This document shows, one piece after another, positions 8,128 through 18,005 of a stretch of 64,000 nucleotides of DNA. The notes beneath the pieces are model-generated. The model was not told the origin of the DNA. It made no database searches and saw only the letters and a list, made by a program, of their open reading frames with translations. The position numbers and the translations under genes are program-made. Positions within the stretch are counted from its first letter, which is position 1; the number at the start of each line of letters is the position of its first letter. The DNA is from Thermocrinis minervae (lineage in GTDB: Bacteria; Aquificota; Aquificia; Aquificales; Aquificaceae). The stretch spans positions 1,144,750-1,208,749 of the forward strand of contig NZ_LT670846.1 in NCBI RefSeq assembly GCF_900142435.1, read 5' to 3'.

Positions 8128-8875
8128 TCAATGCTTTTCTTAGCTCTTGAATCTTCTCCCTTAGGCCTTCAAGGTTCTTCTGACCGACTAGCTTGACCAG
8201 CGCACTTCCTACCACCACACCGTCCGAAAACTTGGCTATCTGCTTAGCCTGGGAACCTTTGGAAACGCCAAAGCCTACTACTACCTTCTTATCGCATAAG
8301 GATCTGTAAGTTTGTAGCTTTTCCTTTAGCCTCTCCAGGGGAAGCTCTTCCCTCTCTCCAGTGGTACCTGTTAGGGAAACAAAGTAGGTAAGTTCATCAG
8401 TCTTCTGACATATGAGCTTTAACCTCTTTTCGGTGCTTGTGGGAGAAGCAAGGAGTACAAGCCAAAGACCATGCTTTTGAGTGTACTCCTTTAAAGGATC
8501 ACACTCTTCTGGCGGAAGGTCCGGGACTATAAAACCGTCAACACCGCTCTCTTTTGCCCTTCTGCAGAACTCTTCAAGCCCTATCCTGTGTATGGGGTTG
8601 TAGTAAGTCATCACCAGGAAGGGAACGTGCGGAAAGTCCTTCTTTAGGATGTTACACAGGTTAAAAACGTCCCTACTCTTTATGTTGTTTTTTAAGGCCA
8701 CTTCATGAGCCATCTGTATGGTGGGTCCGTCTGCCACAGGATCCGAAAAGGGAAAACCCACTTCTAGTATATCTGTCCCTTCTTCTAAAAGGATGCGGAA
8801 GGCATCCAAAGAAGTCTGAAAGTCTGGGTAACCTACCATAAGGTACGAGACCAAAAGCTTCCTCTTTTTTAGCAT
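8123..8875 (-). CDS. trpA: Tryptophan synthase alpha chain
   Basis: It cleaves indole-3-glycerol phosphate and passes indole to the beta subunit. The 250-residue TIM barrel has both catalytic acids in place: the Glu of LEVGFPFSDP and the Asp of PVADGPTIQ. The phosphate-binding loops SLTGTTG and GFGVSKGSQA are also present. It overlaps the end of mnmC2 by 7 bases. No trpB is nearby; trpE is about 27 kb away in this window, so the tryptophan genes are dispersed. Confidence 0.96.
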   Translation of the reverse strand: MLKKRKLLVSYLMVGYPDFQTSLDAFRILLEEGTDILEVGFPFSDPVADGPTIQMAHEVALKNNIKSRDVFNLCNILKKDFPHVPFLVMTYYNPIHRIGLEEFCRRAKESGVDGFIVPDLPPEECDPLKEYTQKHGLWLVLLASPTSTEKRLKLICQKTDELTYFVSLTGTTGEREELPLERLKEKLQTYRSLCDKKVVVGFGVSKGSQAKQIAKFSDGVVVGSALVKLVGQKNLEGLREKIQELRKALI

Positions 8876-9795
8876 GGGAACATTTTAAGACAGCGGACCT
8901 CCACATGAAGCCTGTACCTCACCAATATCCTAAGAGGAGAATCCTTCAGATCTGGGTCTAGGAAGGGTACAGCGTAAGGAGAGGTATCAAGCTTCCTAAG
9001 CTCGTCATCGGGAAGGAGATCTTTGCCCTTTAACCTGGCCAATGTTCCTCCCTTCTTCCTACCTACAGGATTCGTGCCCTCAAGGTAAAAACCTAGTTCT
9101 TTGAGAGCTTTCCTGACAGGCAGAGAGGCACTGTAGGAGATCCAAGTACCTTCTTCATGCATGCTCTCCTTTATCTTCTGCAAAAAGTGGTAGCTCCAAA
9201 GTTCAGGGTTTTTGTAAGGAGAAAAGGGATCGTGTAGCACAAGGTGGAAGCCAAAACCCGAAAGGTCTTTTATACTTTCCCTGGCATCACCCAAAAGAAG
9301 ACGCCAGCTTATACAATCTGCTTCAAAGCTTGGAAGATTTTCCAAGAGTAGTTTTTGGATCTCTCCGTACTTTCCGGGAAGAAGGGGAATATCCTTTTGA
9401 AGTCTCTTTTCCAAAGATATGGCTTTTATGCGGAGGTTTGGATACTTTTCTCTAAGTTGAACTATAAGGACACTCAAGTTGTATCCTAACCCAAAGCCTA
9501 CATCCAAGACCCTTAGCTCTTGCAGGTTTTTTGCCCAATCTAAGACACGTGAAGGTTTTATGAACTTCTCCAAGCATTCGGTGAGAGCACCGGCATAGAC
9601 GCTGTGGTACGGCTCCCCATACTCGTCACTTACCAGGGTAAAGGTACCGTCTTCAGTCAGTACTCTACCTTTAGCCTGCAGGGAAGGGTATAACCATGCC
9701 TGTATATCTTTTATGACCCGGTCCCTTCTCTCTTTAGGTAGGTCTATCTTAAGCTCTAAGAGTAACTCTTCAAGCAGTTCCTCTAGGTTTTGCAT
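8869..9795 (-). CDS. tRNA (mnm5s2U34) methyltransferase, stand-alone MnmC2
   Basis: This SAM-dependent methyltransferase (DUF752/MnmC2 family) makes the last methylation of the wobble uridine modification mnm5s2U34. In E. coli it is the N-terminal half of bifunctional MnmC. A stand-alone form without the FAD oxidase half has been characterised in Aquifex aeolicus. Here, too, there is no oxidase domain. The ~308 residues show GEPYHSVYAGAL, the SAM loop VLDVGFGLGYNLSV, and LHDPFSPYKNPELWS. ATG 9795 is used; TTG 9813 is an alternative. It overlaps tsaB by 26 bases and trpA by 7. Confidence 0.88.
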   Translation of the reverse strand: MQNLEELLEELLLELKIDLPKERRDRVIKDIQAWLYPSLQAKGRVLTEDGTFTLVSDEYGEPYHSVYAGALTECLEKFIKPSRVLDWAKNLQELRVLDVGFGLGYNLSVLIVQLREKYPNLRIKAISLEKRLQKDIPLLPGKYGEIQKLLLENLPSFEADCISWRLLLGDARESIKDLSGFGFHLVLHDPFSPYKNPELWSYHFLQKIKESMHEEGTWISYSASLPVRKALKELGFYLEGTNPVGRKKGGTLARLKGKDLLPDDELRKLDTSPYAVPFLDPDLKDSPLRILVRYRLHVEVRCLKMFPC

Positions 9796-10360
9796 CTGGG
9801 TATATGGGCTCAAGCAGGAAGGGATTTTGTCCTTCTGGGTTCTCCTTTAGGTATTCCAAGGCCCAGAGAGCACCGTAGAAGGAGAAGGGAAAAAGTTCTA
9901 AAAGTACATCGGCCTGCACCTTTTGGTTTGCTAAACCTATGGTGACACCTATGGGTTCCCTTTCTTCCAACAGAAAAAGCTCGCTAAAGCTTTCGTTCTG
10001 CATAGACATGGCAAAGGTTTTATTGCTTATCCTTAAGAGGGCCGTTTTAGGCTCTTTTACGTCCGAGTATAGAAGCATTAGCTTTAAGTTTTCGTAACCT
10101 ACCACTGGCTTTTTGTACAAGTATGCCCAAGTCTTGACGAAGGTTATGCCTATGCGCAAGGATGTAAAGTAACCTACGCCTAAAGATACAGCTAGCGCGT
10201 CTACTTCAGCAGGATGCACGTTGTGTTTCTTAAGCTCAGAAGGCAAAAGCTCAAGGGTCTTCTTCCCCGTATCTTGGTAGTACAACATGATGAGTCTGCC
10301 GTCTTCTACTAAGGAGAAGTTGAAAAAGGAAAAGGATGTATCTATGGAGAGTAATCTCAT
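9770..10360 (-). CDS. tsaB: TsaB, tRNA t6A biosynthesis scaffold (YeaZ)
   Basis: TsaB is a catalytically inactive ASKHA-fold paralogue that pairs with TsaD in making t6A37 in tRNAs that read ANN codons. The ~196-residue protein begins [17 protein letters not shown] and has the [24 protein letters not shown] segment typical of YeaZ (GPGSFTGLR-like, here GVGYFTSLR). The start at 10360 overlaps the gatA TGA (ATGA). Sequence identity with model YeaZ proteins looks low in the C-terminal half, as is usual for this family. Confidence 0.85.
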   Translation of the reverse strand: MRLLSIDTSFSFFNFSLVEDGRLIMLYYQDTGKKTLELLPSELKKHNVHPAEVDALAVSLGVGYFTSLRIGITFVKTWAYLYKKPVVGYENLKLMLLYSDVKEPKTALLRISNKTFAMSMQNESFSELFLLEEREPIGVTIGLANQKVQADVLLELFPFSFYGALWALEYLKENPEGQNPFLLEPIYPDAKPRGTA

Positions 10361-11802
10361 AAGGGCGGTTCGTGGCTGTAATGGGGGTATATCTGTTCCC
10401 AAAGGTAAGAAACTCTAAGAAGTGTAGATTCGTCAAAGGGTTTACCCATGAGCTGTCCACCTACGGGAAGGCCATCTACCATACCAATGGGGAAAGAAAT
10501 GGCTGGAAGTCCAGCCAGATTGGCAGGAACGGTGAATATGTCTGACAGATACATCTGTATAGGGTCCTGAGTTTTTTCTCCAAACTTGAAGGCTACCGTA
10601 GGGCTGGTAGGTGAGGCTATCACATCCACCCTTTTGAAGGCCTCTTCAAAGTCCTTCTTTATCAAATTTCTAACCTTCTGAGCTTTTAGGTAGTAGGCAT
10701 CGTAATAGCCTGCGGATAGGGCATAGGTTCCCATCAGGATCCTTCTTTTCACTTCAGGACCAAAGCCTTCGTCCCTGGTCTTCGCATACATCTCATACAG
10801 ATCCTTATACTCTTTAGTCCTGTAGCCGTACTTTACTCCATCGTACCTGGCAAGGTTTGAGGAAGCCTCAGAGGGTGCTATGATGTAGTAGCAAGCTATA
10901 GCGTATTTAACGTGAGGAAGACTCACCTCTTCCACAGTAAAGCCATGTTTTTCTAAAGCTCTCAAAAAGTCGTCAAACACACTCTTTATCTTCTCATCCA
11001 TGGAAAACTCAAAGAACTCCTTTGGAACCCCTACACGTAAACCCTTAGGAAGGTCCTCCACCTCTTGAGAATAGGCAGGTACTGGCAAGTTAGCACTCGT
11101 GGAATCCTTAGGATCGTAACCCGATATTACTTCAAGTAACAGAGCTACATCCTTGGTGACTCTACCAAAAGGTCCTATCTGATCCAGAGATGAGGCAAAA
11201 GCTACAAGGCCATAACGGGATACTCTTCCGTAGGTAGGCTTTAGACCTATAACACCACAGAAGGAGGCCGGTTGCCTTATGGAACCACCCGTGTCAGAAC
11301 CCAACGAAAGCGGAGCTTGCATAGCACTCACGCAGGCAGCGGAACCACCAGAGGAGCCACCCGGTACCCTCTCAAGATCCCAAGGGTTCTTGGTAGGAAA
11401 GAAGGCCGAGTACTCTGTAGATGATCCCATGGCAAACTCATCCATGTTAGTCTTGCCAATTATTATGGCCCCTTCCTGTTTTAACTTTTCCACCACAGTG
11501 GCATCATAGGGTGAGATATAGTTCTCTAGAATCTTTGAGGCACACGTAGTTCTGTATCCCTTTACGTTTATGTTGTCCTTTATGGCTATGGGTATGCCAA
11601 AGAGTCTACCCTCTGGCTGTCTACTATCCATAGCTTTTGCCTGTTCCAATGCTTGTTCGTAGAGAGGCGTTATAAAGGCCTTTATCTTCTCCTCGGTGGA
11701 GCTGAACCTTTGGAAAAAGCTCTCCAGAACTTCAGAAGGTTTTACCTCTCCTTTTCTCAAAAGTTGTATTATTTCATAGGTAGGTAGCTTATAGAGTTGC
11801 AT
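10357..11802 (-). CDS. gatA: Aspartyl/glutamyl-tRNA(Asn/Gln) amidotransferase subunit A
   Basis: This amidase subunit of GatCAB releases ammonia from glutamine to amidate Glu-tRNA(Gln) and/or Asp-tRNA(Asn). The ~481 residues contain the amidase signature with the Ser-cisSer-Lys triad: Lys in [12 protein letters not shown], Ser in [14 protein letters not shown] and Ser in [13 protein letters not shown]. The reading frame extends 29 codons upstream, but ATG 11802 ([12 protein letters not shown]) is chosen because a TATAAT (11814-11809) ends 6 bases before it, predicting a leaderless message. It heads a minus-strand run through tsaB, mnmC2 and trpA. Confidence 0.96.
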   Translation of the reverse strand: MQLYKLPTYEIIQLLRKGEVKPSEVLESFFQRFSSTEEKIKAFITPLYEQALEQAKAMDSRQPEGRLFGIPIAIKDNINVKGYRTTCASKILENYISPYDATVVEKLKQEGAIIIGKTNMDEFAMGSSTEYSAFFPTKNPWDLERVPGGSSGGSAACVSAMQAPLSLGSDTGGSIRQPASFCGVIGLKPTYGRVSRYGLVAFASSLDQIGPFGRVTKDVALLLEVISGYDPKDSTSANLPVPAYSQEVEDLPKGLRVGVPKEFFEFSMDEKIKSVFDDFLRALEKHGFTVEEVSLPHVKYAIACYYIIAPSEASSNLARYDGVKYGYRTKEYKDLYEMYAKTRDEGFGPEVKRRILMGTYALSAGYYDAYYLKAQKVRNLIKKDFEEAFKRVDVIASPTSPTVAFKFGEKTQDPIQMYLSDIFTVPANLAGLPAISFPIGMVDGLPVGGQLMGKPFDESTLLRVSYLWEQIYPHYSHEPPL

Positions 11803-11857
11803 GCAATCATTATAGTATAATCTCCTTGTTTGCCAAAACCTATAAAGGAGGTGGAGC
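11803..11857. promoter_or_regulatory. Divergent promoters, gatA / rlpA
   Basis: On the minus strand TATAAT at 11814-11809 lies 6 bases before gatA (leaderless). On the plus strand TATAAT at 11816-11821 lies 36 bases before rlpA, leaving an untranslated leader of about 30 bases that contains AAAGGAGGTG at 11846-11855. So this pair combines one leaderless and one Shine-Dalgarno transcript. Confidence 0.65.
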
Positions 11858-12253
11858 ATGAGGAAGCTCGCAGTTCTTATCCTCCTCACTGTTGCATTTG
11901 CTTACGAATGCAAGAGTGAGGTAGGATATGCATCCTGGTACGGTAATGACTTCCATGGAAGGAAGACGGCGAGCGGCGAGATCTTCCACAAGACCAAATA
12001 CACAGCAGCTTCAAGAGCATTTCCCATAGGCACTTATCTGTTGGTGAAAAACCTTGAGAATGGTAAGGAGGTCATAGTCAGGGTCAACGACGTGGGACCT
12101 TTCGGAAGAAATAGGATAATAGACCTATCTAAGAGTGCAGCAAAAAAGCTGGGATTTCTCAACAAAGGTATCGCGAAAGTTGAGGTAAGGCCCCTTCAGT
12201 GTGTAGCTCAGACGGAAGAGGATCCTATAGAGAGCCTTATAAAGACGTACTGA
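11858..12253 (+). CDS. rlpA: RlpA-like double-psi beta-barrel protein
   Basis: RlpA-family proteins are periplasmic or outer-membrane septal proteins; some cleave peptidoglycan strands lacking stem peptides. This 131-residue version has a signal peptide (residues 1-~16, ending AFAYEC). The barrel motifs are [35 protein letters not shown] and [18 protein letters not shown]. The cysteine at residue 18 is not in a good lipobox, so soluble export is possible. A strong GGAGGTG precedes the ATG. It converges on hisS with a 17-base overlap. A second family member lies at 21599-22234. Confidence 0.9.
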   Translation: MRKLAVLILLTVAFAYECKSEVGYASWYGNDFHGRKTASGEIFHKTKYTAASRAFPIGTYLLVKNLENGKEVIVRVNDVGPFGRNRIIDLSKSAAKKLGFLNKGIAKVEVRPLQCVAQTEEDPIESLIKTY

Positions 12254-13448
12254 GGTATACTTTCTTTTGTTCTCCTGTATGCAGGTCTTTTAGCGTTATG
12301 CTTCCCTCGGACTTTTCGTCTGGACCTATTATGACAGCATAGTCTGCCTTTAGCTTGTTTGCAAGCTCAAGCTGCTTCTTTATGGATCCTCTCTTGTAGG
12401 AGAGTTCAACCCTCTTACCCTCGTTCCTTAAAATGTCCGCCACTTTGAGAGCGTAGTCCCGTACCTCATCAAAGGCAACTATAAAGTACAAAGGTTCTTC
12501 CTCAGGTAGATCTTTCACGAGCAGAGCTACCCTTTCAAGCCCCACGGCAAAGCCTACGGCTGGTGTGGGTGGTCCCCCCATGTCTTCCACAAGGTAGTCG
12601 TACCTTCCGCCAGCCACTATAGTTATCCCAAGCTCCTGCGAGACTATCTCAAAAACTGTCTTCGTGTAGTAGTCGAGCCCTCTCACAAGGTTGTAGTTTT
12701 CTACGTAAGGCACATCCATCATGTTGAGGTACTCTTTTAGCTTTTCGTAGTGTTCCCTACACTCATCGCAGAGGAAATCTACCATCTTTGGAGCATGATA
12801 GACAGCCTGCTGGCATGTGGGAACCTTGCAGTCAAGTACCCTAAGGGGGTTTTTATCTTTTCTTTCCAGACAGACATCACACAGATGGCCGGAAACGGAT
12901 TCTAGATATTCCACAAGGGCTTCTCTGTAAGCTGGTCTACATTTTCTACATCCTATGGAGTTTATCTCTATATGTGCATCGATCTTAAGCTCAGACACAA
13001 CCTTGTAGATTAGGTTTATCATCTCAGCGTCCACTATAGGATCCAGTATACCGAACACTTCGGCTCCAAGTTGGTGAAACTGTCTGTAGCGTCCTGCCTG
13101 AGGTCTTTCGTACCTGAACATAGGACCTTCGTAAAAGACCTTCCAGTAAGGTTTAAGAGCGTAAATCTTGTTCTCCACGTAGGCCCTTACAGCTCCTGCT
13201 GTACCTTCTGGTCTTAAGGCCAAAAGTCTCCCCTTCTTGTCTGGAAATACGAACATCTCCTTTTGAACTATGTCTGTAAACTCTCCTATGCTTCTCTCAA
13301 AGAGCTGGGCGTACTCTACAACAGGTAAGATTATCTCCTCAAAGTTGTACCTTTTCAGGTACTCCCTGACAGTGTTAGAGACGTGCCTAAACTTTCTTAA
13401 TTCCTCACCAAAAAGGTCGTGAAAGCCTCTTACCTTTTGGAAGCTCAA
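12237..13448 (-). CDS. hisS: Histidyl-tRNA synthetase
   Basis: It charges tRNA(His). The 403-residue class II enzyme has motif 2-like FRYERPQAGRYRQFHQLGAEVFG, the histidine-specific LVRGLDYYTKTVFE and AGGRYDYL, and a C-terminal anticodon-binding domain (YALKVADILRNEGKRVEL). The start is TTG 13448, supported by AGGAGGTC just upstream with 5-base spacing and by the family's usual N-terminus (FQKVRGFHDLFG). It follows hisZ by 27 bases and is probably co-transcribed. A zinc-binding-like cysteine cluster (residues ~170-235, with several CxxC pairs) is inserted in the middle. Confidence 0.95.
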   Translation of the reverse strand: MSFQKVRGFHDLFGEELRKFRHVSNTVREYLKRYNFEEIILPVVEYAQLFERSIGEFTDIVQKEMFVFPDKKGRLLALRPEGTAGAVRAYVENKIYALKPYWKVFYEGPMFRYERPQAGRYRQFHQLGAEVFGILDPIVDAEMINLIYKVVSELKIDAHIEINSIGCRKCRPAYREALVEYLESVSGHLCDVCLERKDKNPLRVLDCKVPTCQQAVYHAPKMVDFLCDECREHYEKLKEYLNMMDVPYVENYNLVRGLDYYTKTVFEIVSQELGITIVAGGRYDYLVEDMGGPPTPAVGFAVGLERVALLVKDLPEEEPLYFIVAFDEVRDYALKVADILRNEGKRVELSYKRGSIKKQLELANKLKADYAVIIGPDEKSEGSITLKDLHTGEQKKVYLSTSL

Positions 13449-13475
13449 CCAGGACCTCCTTCTAAGAAGTAGAGA

Positions 13476-14306
13476 TTATACCTCTAGGAGCGTGTTTATG
13501 TACACAGCTCCACCTACAGCACACACTTCAAGCCCAAAGCTTGGGTACAGATTATCATACCTACCACCTCCAGCTAGAGGCTGACCTACGTCTGGATGGA
13601 ATATTTCAAAGACCACCCCCGTGTAGTAATCCTGCGGTCTTATCTCAGAAAGGTCAAAGGTGATGTTTACGTCAGGGAGCTTCTTTGAGAGTTCCAGGAG
13701 CTCATTCAGTGGTTCTTCTAACTGCGGATGCTTTTGAGCAAACTCATGAAGCACTTCTTCCCCTCCTTGGGTAAAGAGAAGTTCTAATAGCTGAGGGTGG
13801 TCCTTAAGGGCACGGTAATTTTTCTGCATAAGGTACATAAGGAGTGTTTTTCTGTTAGGGTATAGCTCTAAAAGCTTTTGGACTATTAGGGTATGACCAA
13901 CGCTTACAGTGAGGTTCTCAAGTCCGCAGCCCTTCAAAAAGGTGTAGAGCCTCCTTATGACCTCAACTTCTGCATCGATACCTCTGTAACCTAAAAGCTC
14001 ACATCCCACCTGGTAGCTTTCCGTCTGCGGTTCCCTCCTGAAGACGTTCCCAAAGTAGAAGACCTTTGCAGGTAGCTCTACGTATCTGTAAGAAGATATA
14101 AACCTAGCCAAGCTTAGGGTAAAATCCTTCCTCAGACTAAGACCTTTTCCGTAACATACACCGATAGAGTCAGAGAAACCAGACTCTTCCAAGGTGGGAA
14201 GCACGACAAACCTGTAGTCGGAAAACACATCAAAGGCCACCTGAAGGTAGCGCTGTATTTTCTGTGAATCCTCAAAGGAGAAGAAAACCCAGTCACCAAG
14301 AAGCAT
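13476..14306 (-). CDS. hisZ: ATP phosphoribosyltransferase regulatory subunit
   Basis: HisZ is a histidyl-tRNA synthetase paralogue that activates the short-form HisG in the first step of histidine synthesis. The 276 residues keep the class II fold marks RKDFTLSLARF, VFYFGNVFRREP and AGGGRYDNLYPSFG. The anticodon domain is lost, which separates it from HisS next door. A TAAAAT (14318-14313 minus) ends 6 bases before the ATG, so a leaderless hisZ-hisS transcript is inferred. Confidence 0.9.
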   Translation of the reverse strand: MLLGDWVFFSFEDSQKIQRYLQVAFDVFSDYRFVVLPTLEESGFSDSIGVCYGKGLSLRKDFTLSLARFISSYRYVELPAKVFYFGNVFRREPQTESYQVGCELLGYRGIDAEVEVIRRLYTFLKGCGLENLTVSVGHTLIVQKLLELYPNRKTLLMYLMQKNYRALKDHPQLLELLFTQGGEEVLHEFAQKHPQLEEPLNELLELSKKLPDVNITFDLSEIRPQDYYTGVVFEIFHPDVGQPLAGGGRYDNLYPSFGLEVCAVGGAVYINTLLEV

Positions 14307-14325
14307 GGTACTATTTTACTTTACT
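14307..14325. promoter_or_regulatory. Divergent promoters, hisZ / M23 peptidase
   Basis: The gap is 19 bases if the plus-strand gene starts at GTG 14326. The minus strand has TAAAAT at 14318-14313 (6 bases before the hisZ ATG). The plus strand has TACTAT at 14309-14314 (11 bases before the GTG). The two hexamers overlap by two bases. No Shine-Dalgarno sequence is present. Confidence 0.5.
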
Positions 14326-15633
14326 GTGAGGTATAGGACAGATTTTGGGCGTAAGCACGAAAGGAAGAGGTTCATAAAGGCTATAAGAACCCTTGCAATG
14401 TTTCTCCTTATGCTGCTCTTCTTCTACACAGGTTACAACCTCTTTGGGAAAGCTCCAAAGGTTGAAAACCTGGAAAGACTTAGCCGTATCGGGATAGACT
14501 CAAGTTACACCCTTAAAGTGAACCCCACTCCAGAAAAGGTGGCGGTCTTTGTAGAGCAGGATGGAAAGAAGCTGAAGGTCTACGAGGGAGCACCCCAAAA
14601 CGGACAGGTAAGTTTCTCCATAAAACCTAAGGAGCTTGGTCTGAGGGACGGAGAGGCACAGGTCGTCGTAGACCTTGAAGGTGGCTTTCTTACTAGGAGG
14701 TCTTACAAGGTAAGGGCACTTGTTTCAACGGTACCACCCGACCTAAAACTAGAGTATATACCAAGCACTGCGGATTTAGGAAGCGTTATTCCTGTGTACG
14801 TAAGGTCCAAAAAAGCTATGCAAGGATGGGCCTACCTAAACGAGGAAAGGTATCCTATGTACAAGGTGGGTACAGATCTTTTCTTTGCCATACTTCCAGT
14901 CAAGCTAGACATCTCCGAAAAGGCTTCTGTGAAGGTAGTGCTTGAGGATGAGGTAGGAAATACATCACAAGCTACATATACAGTTGGAGTAAAGCAAAGA
15001 AGGTTTAAAAAGGACGTTATACATATAGATGATTCCTTTATACAGAGGGAGATATACCCACTGCTTGGTCAGGAGGCTGCAGGTCTTTCTCCCTTGGAAG
15101 CCTTTAAGAAGGTCAACGAAGAGTGGAGAAGTCAGAACGTACAAAGACTGAAAGAACTCTCTACAAAGAGCGAACCTAGAAAGTTGTGGAATGGTCCATT
15201 TCTTCAGCTTCCCAACAGCAAAGTAGTGGCCACCTACGGAGATGCAAGGGATTACTACTACAAAGGTCAGAAGGTAAGCAGCAGTGTGCATATGGGCTAT
15301 GACTTTGCCTCTGTAGAGAGGGCTGACGTCCCAGCTAGCAACTCGGGCGTGGTAGTCTATACAGGTCAGCTAGGAATATACGGGAACTTAGTCCTGATAG
15401 ATCACGGCCTGGGTCTTATGAGCCTGTACGGACACCTGTCTGAAATATATGTAAAGCCTGGTGATTACGTTAAAAAGGGTCAGACCATAGGTAAGACGGG
15501 AAAAACAGGTCTAGCTCTAGGGGATCACCTGCACTTTGGTATACTTGTGAATGGTTATGAAGTTAACCCTGTCTACTGGCTGGACAGGAGGTGGATGGAA
15601 AACTACCTAAAGGATGGAGAATTTTTAAGGTAA
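14326..15633 (+). CDS. M23-family (LytM-like) zinc metallopeptidase, membrane-anchored
   Basis: This is a probable periplasmic peptidoglycan endopeptidase or amidase activator. It has a basic N-terminus, one membrane span at about residues 21-40, a linker of beta-rich sequence, and a C-terminal M23 domain. The Zn ligands are the H and D of SVHMGYDFAS and the second His of GDHLHFGILVNG; HGLGLMSLYGHLSEI is also present. GTG 14326 is chosen. The upstream ATG 14305 would share two bases with the hisZ start codon and lie within the promoter. The domain assignment is firm, but whether it cleaves is inferred from the intact ligands. Confidence 0.88.
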   Translation: MRYRTDFGRKHERKRFIKAIRTLAMFLLMLLFFYTGYNLFGKAPKVENLERLSRIGIDSSYTLKVNPTPEKVAVFVEQDGKKLKVYEGAPQNGQVSFSIKPKELGLRDGEAQVVVDLEGGFLTRRSYKVRALVSTVPPDLKLEYIPSTADLGSVIPVYVRSKKAMQGWAYLNEERYPMYKVGTDLFFAILPVKLDISEKASVKVVLEDEVGNTSQATYTVGVKQRRFKKDVIHIDDSFIQREIYPLLGQEAAGLSPLEAFKKVNEEWRSQNVQRLKELSTKSEPRKLWNGPFLQLPNSKVVATYGDARDYYYKGQKVSSSVHMGYDFASVERADVPASNSGVVVYTGQLGIYGNLVLIDHGLGLMSLYGHLSEIYVKPGDYVKKGQTIGKTGKTGLALGDHLHFGILVNGYEVNPVYWLDRRWMENYLKDGEFLR

Positions 15634-15652
15634 GTTTCTAGAAAAGACCCCT

Positions 15653-15698
15653 TATACTCCTATTAGGTAAAAAGACCCAACCCCAGGAGGTCAATACC
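15653..15698 (+). promoter_or_regulatory. nrdA promoter and ribosome site
   Basis: TATACT at 15653-15658 is followed by a leader of roughly 34 bases that ends with CCAGGAGGTC, 7 bases before the nrdA ATG. This unit therefore uses a conventional Shine-Dalgarno start, unlike most unit heads in the window. I saw no obvious NrdR-type repeat. Confidence 0.45.
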
Positions 15699-18005
15699 AT
15701 GCATGTAATCAAACGTTCTGGTAGAAAGGAGAACCTTGATATTTCAAAGATTAGAGTGGTCATAGACTTTGCATGTAAAGGGCTTAACGTAGACCCCCTT
15801 GAGCTCGAAGCGGACGCTCATATACAGTTCAGAGAAGGTATAACTACCAAGGAGATACAGCAGCTCCTCATAAGGACTGCTGCAGAGAAGATATCTCCAC
15901 AAACTCCCGATTGGCAGTATGTAGCTGCGAGGCTCTTACTTTATGACCTTTACAAAGATGTAGGACATCTAAGAGGGTACAAAGTAAAGGACAAGCTAAA
16001 CGGTAGGTACAAGCCATACAACCCTGATAGCTTCTACGACCTTATAAAAACTTACACTGAGAAGGGCATATATGGAGAGTACCTTCTCGAGAACTACACC
16101 AAGGATGAGATAGATGAGCTTGCGCGTTACATAAACCCTGATAGGGACCTGCTCTTTAACTATGTAGGTATAAAGATCCTGTGCGACAGGTACCTTGTTA
16201 GGGACGAAGAAGGAAAGATAATAGAGCTTCCTCAGGAGATGTACATGCTCATAGCCATGAGCCTTGCCGTACCTGAAAAGAAAGAAGATAGAATACGTTG
16301 GGCCAAGATCTTTTACGATGTTCTGTCCAAACACGAAGTTTCTTTAGCAACCCCCACACTCATGAACGCAAGAAGGCCTTTTACCCAACTCTCTTCTTGC
16401 TTTGTCCTGACAGTAGATGATGATCTTTACGACATATTTGACAACGTTCAAAAAGCTGGAATGATATCCAAGTTCGCAGGAGGCCTTGGCATATACCTAG
16501 GTAAGATTAGGGCAACTGGGGCTCCTATCAGGAAATTCAAGGGTGCAAGTTCGGGAGTTCTGCCCGTAGTCAAGATCCTTAACGACGTGATGGTTTACGT
16601 AGACCAGCTGGGAATGAGAAAAGGATCCGCATCCATTACACTAGACATATGGCATAAGGATATACTCGACTTCCTGGAGGTAAAGACTAACGTAGGAGAT
16701 GAGAGAAAGAAGGCGCACGACATACACCCTGCAGTATCCATACCAGACCTGTTTATGAAAAGGCTAAGGGAAAGACTAGAGGGTAAGGAAGTCTATTGGA
16801 CGCTGTTGGATCCTTACTACTGCAAGAACGTAAAAGATGGAAAGAACTTAGAAGACTTCTACGGAGAAGAGTTTGAAGAGCTCTACCAACATCTGGAAAA
16901 GACCCTACCAGATTACGCCAAAAGGCAGGTGGATCCTTTTGAACTTTTTAAAAGACTCCTGTCTGTAATTTTTGAAACAGGTGAACCCTATGTGTTCTTC
17001 AGGGATACAGCAAACAAACTAAACCCTAACAAACATGCAGGTATGGTCTACTCATCCAACCTATGTATGGAGATAGTTCAGAACATGTCTACGACTACTC
17101 ACCTCGAAGACAAACTTTTAGAGGATGGTACCATAATACACAAAAAGAAATCTGGGGACGTGGTAGTATGTAACCTAGGGAGCATCAATCTAGGAAAGGT
17201 ACACACTAAGGAAGATCTTGAAAGGGTCATGCCTATACTAGTGCGTATGCTTGACAACGTCATAAGTATAAACTTCTACGCCATAAAGGAAGCAGAGTAC
17301 ACCAATAAACGTTACAGAGCTATAGGTATAGGGGTTAGCAACTACCACTATCTGCTTGTAAAGGAAGGCATTTCCTGGGAGTCTGAAGAGCACCTTAAGT
17401 TTGCCAACTCCCTGTTCGAAAGGATAGCATACTACGCCATAAAGAGCTCTATGGAGCTTGCAAAAGAAAGGGGTAAGTATCCACTGTTTGATGGGTCAGA
17501 CTGGTCTAAGGGCATATTCTTTGGAAGGACACCGGAAGAGAACCAAACTATGTCAACCAATGGACTAGATTGGATAGGACTTGCCGAAGATGTCAAAAAG
17601 TACGGAATTAGGAATGCTTACTTGCTTGCTCTAATGCCTACAGGTTCCACATCCCTGATAATAGGAGCTACCCCATCAGTAGACCCCATATTTGCAAAGT
17701 TCTACAAAGAGGAGAACATGTCCGGTATACTCCCGCAGGTACCACCCGAAGTAGACAAGTACTTCTGGCACTACAAGAGTGCCTACCACATAGACCAAAG
17801 GTGGTCCATACGCGCAGCTGCAGAAAGGCAGAAATGGATAGACCAAGCCCAATCTCTCAACCTCTTCATAGATCCTGAAAACATAGATGGACCCACACTG
17901 CTTAGCTACTACATGATGGCATGGGAGCTTGGACTCAAGACTGTCTACTACGTCAGGAGCAGGTCTTTAACGGACATAGAAGAATGCGAAAGCTGCAGCG
18001 CCTAA
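15699..18005 (+). CDS. nrdA: Ribonucleoside-diphosphate reductase alpha subunit (class I)
   Basis: This large subunit reduces ribonucleotides to deoxyribonucleotides. The 768 residues begin with an ATP-cone allosteric domain ([16 protein letters not shown]). Active-site residues are visible: cysteine in [10 protein letters not shown] and E in SNLCMEIV, cysteine in [11 protein letters not shown], the [17 protein letters not shown] loop, and the C-terminal redox pair CESCSA. The radical-generating beta subunit is not in this window. The last four bases overlap the stop of the convergent permease gene. Confidence 0.96.
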   Translation: MHVIKRSGRKENLDISKIRVVIDFACKGLNVDPLELEADAHIQFREGITTKEIQQLLIRTAAEKISPQTPDWQYVAARLLLYDLYKDVGHLRGYKVKDKLNGRYKPYNPDSFYDLIKTYTEKGIYGEYLLENYTKDEIDELARYINPDRDLLFNYVGIKILCDRYLVRDEEGKIIELPQEMYMLIAMSLAVPEKKEDRIRWAKIFYDVLSKHEVSLATPTLMNARRPFTQLSSCFVLTVDDDLYDIFDNVQKAGMISKFAGGLGIYLGKIRATGAPIRKFKGASSGVLPVVKILNDVMVYVDQLGMRKGSASITLDIWHKDILDFLEVKTNVGDERKKAHDIHPAVSIPDLFMKRLRERLEGKEVYWTLLDPYYCKNVKDGKNLEDFYGEEFEELYQHLEKTLPDYAKRQVDPFELFKRLLSVIFETGEPYVFFRDTANKLNPNKHAGMVYSSNLCMEIVQNMSTTTHLEDKLLEDGTIIHKKKSGDVVVCNLGSINLGKVHTKEDLERVMPILVRMLDNVISINFYAIKEAEYTNKRYRAIGIGVSNYHYLLVKEGISWESEEHLKFANSLFERIAYYAIKSSMELAKERGKYPLFDGSDWSKGIFFGRTPEENQTMSTNGLDWIGLAEDVKKYGIRNAYLLALMPTGSTSLIIGATPSVDPIFAKFYKEENMSGILPQVPPEVDKYFWHYKSAYHIDQRWSIRAAAERQKWIDQAQSLNLFIDPENIDGPTLLSYYMMAWELGLKTVYYVRSRSLTDIEECESCSA

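Noticed and set aside
15634-15652. Possible terminator between the M23 peptidase and nrdA
   Set aside because: No hairpin followed by a T run is visible. I found no convincing intrinsic terminator anywhere in the window.
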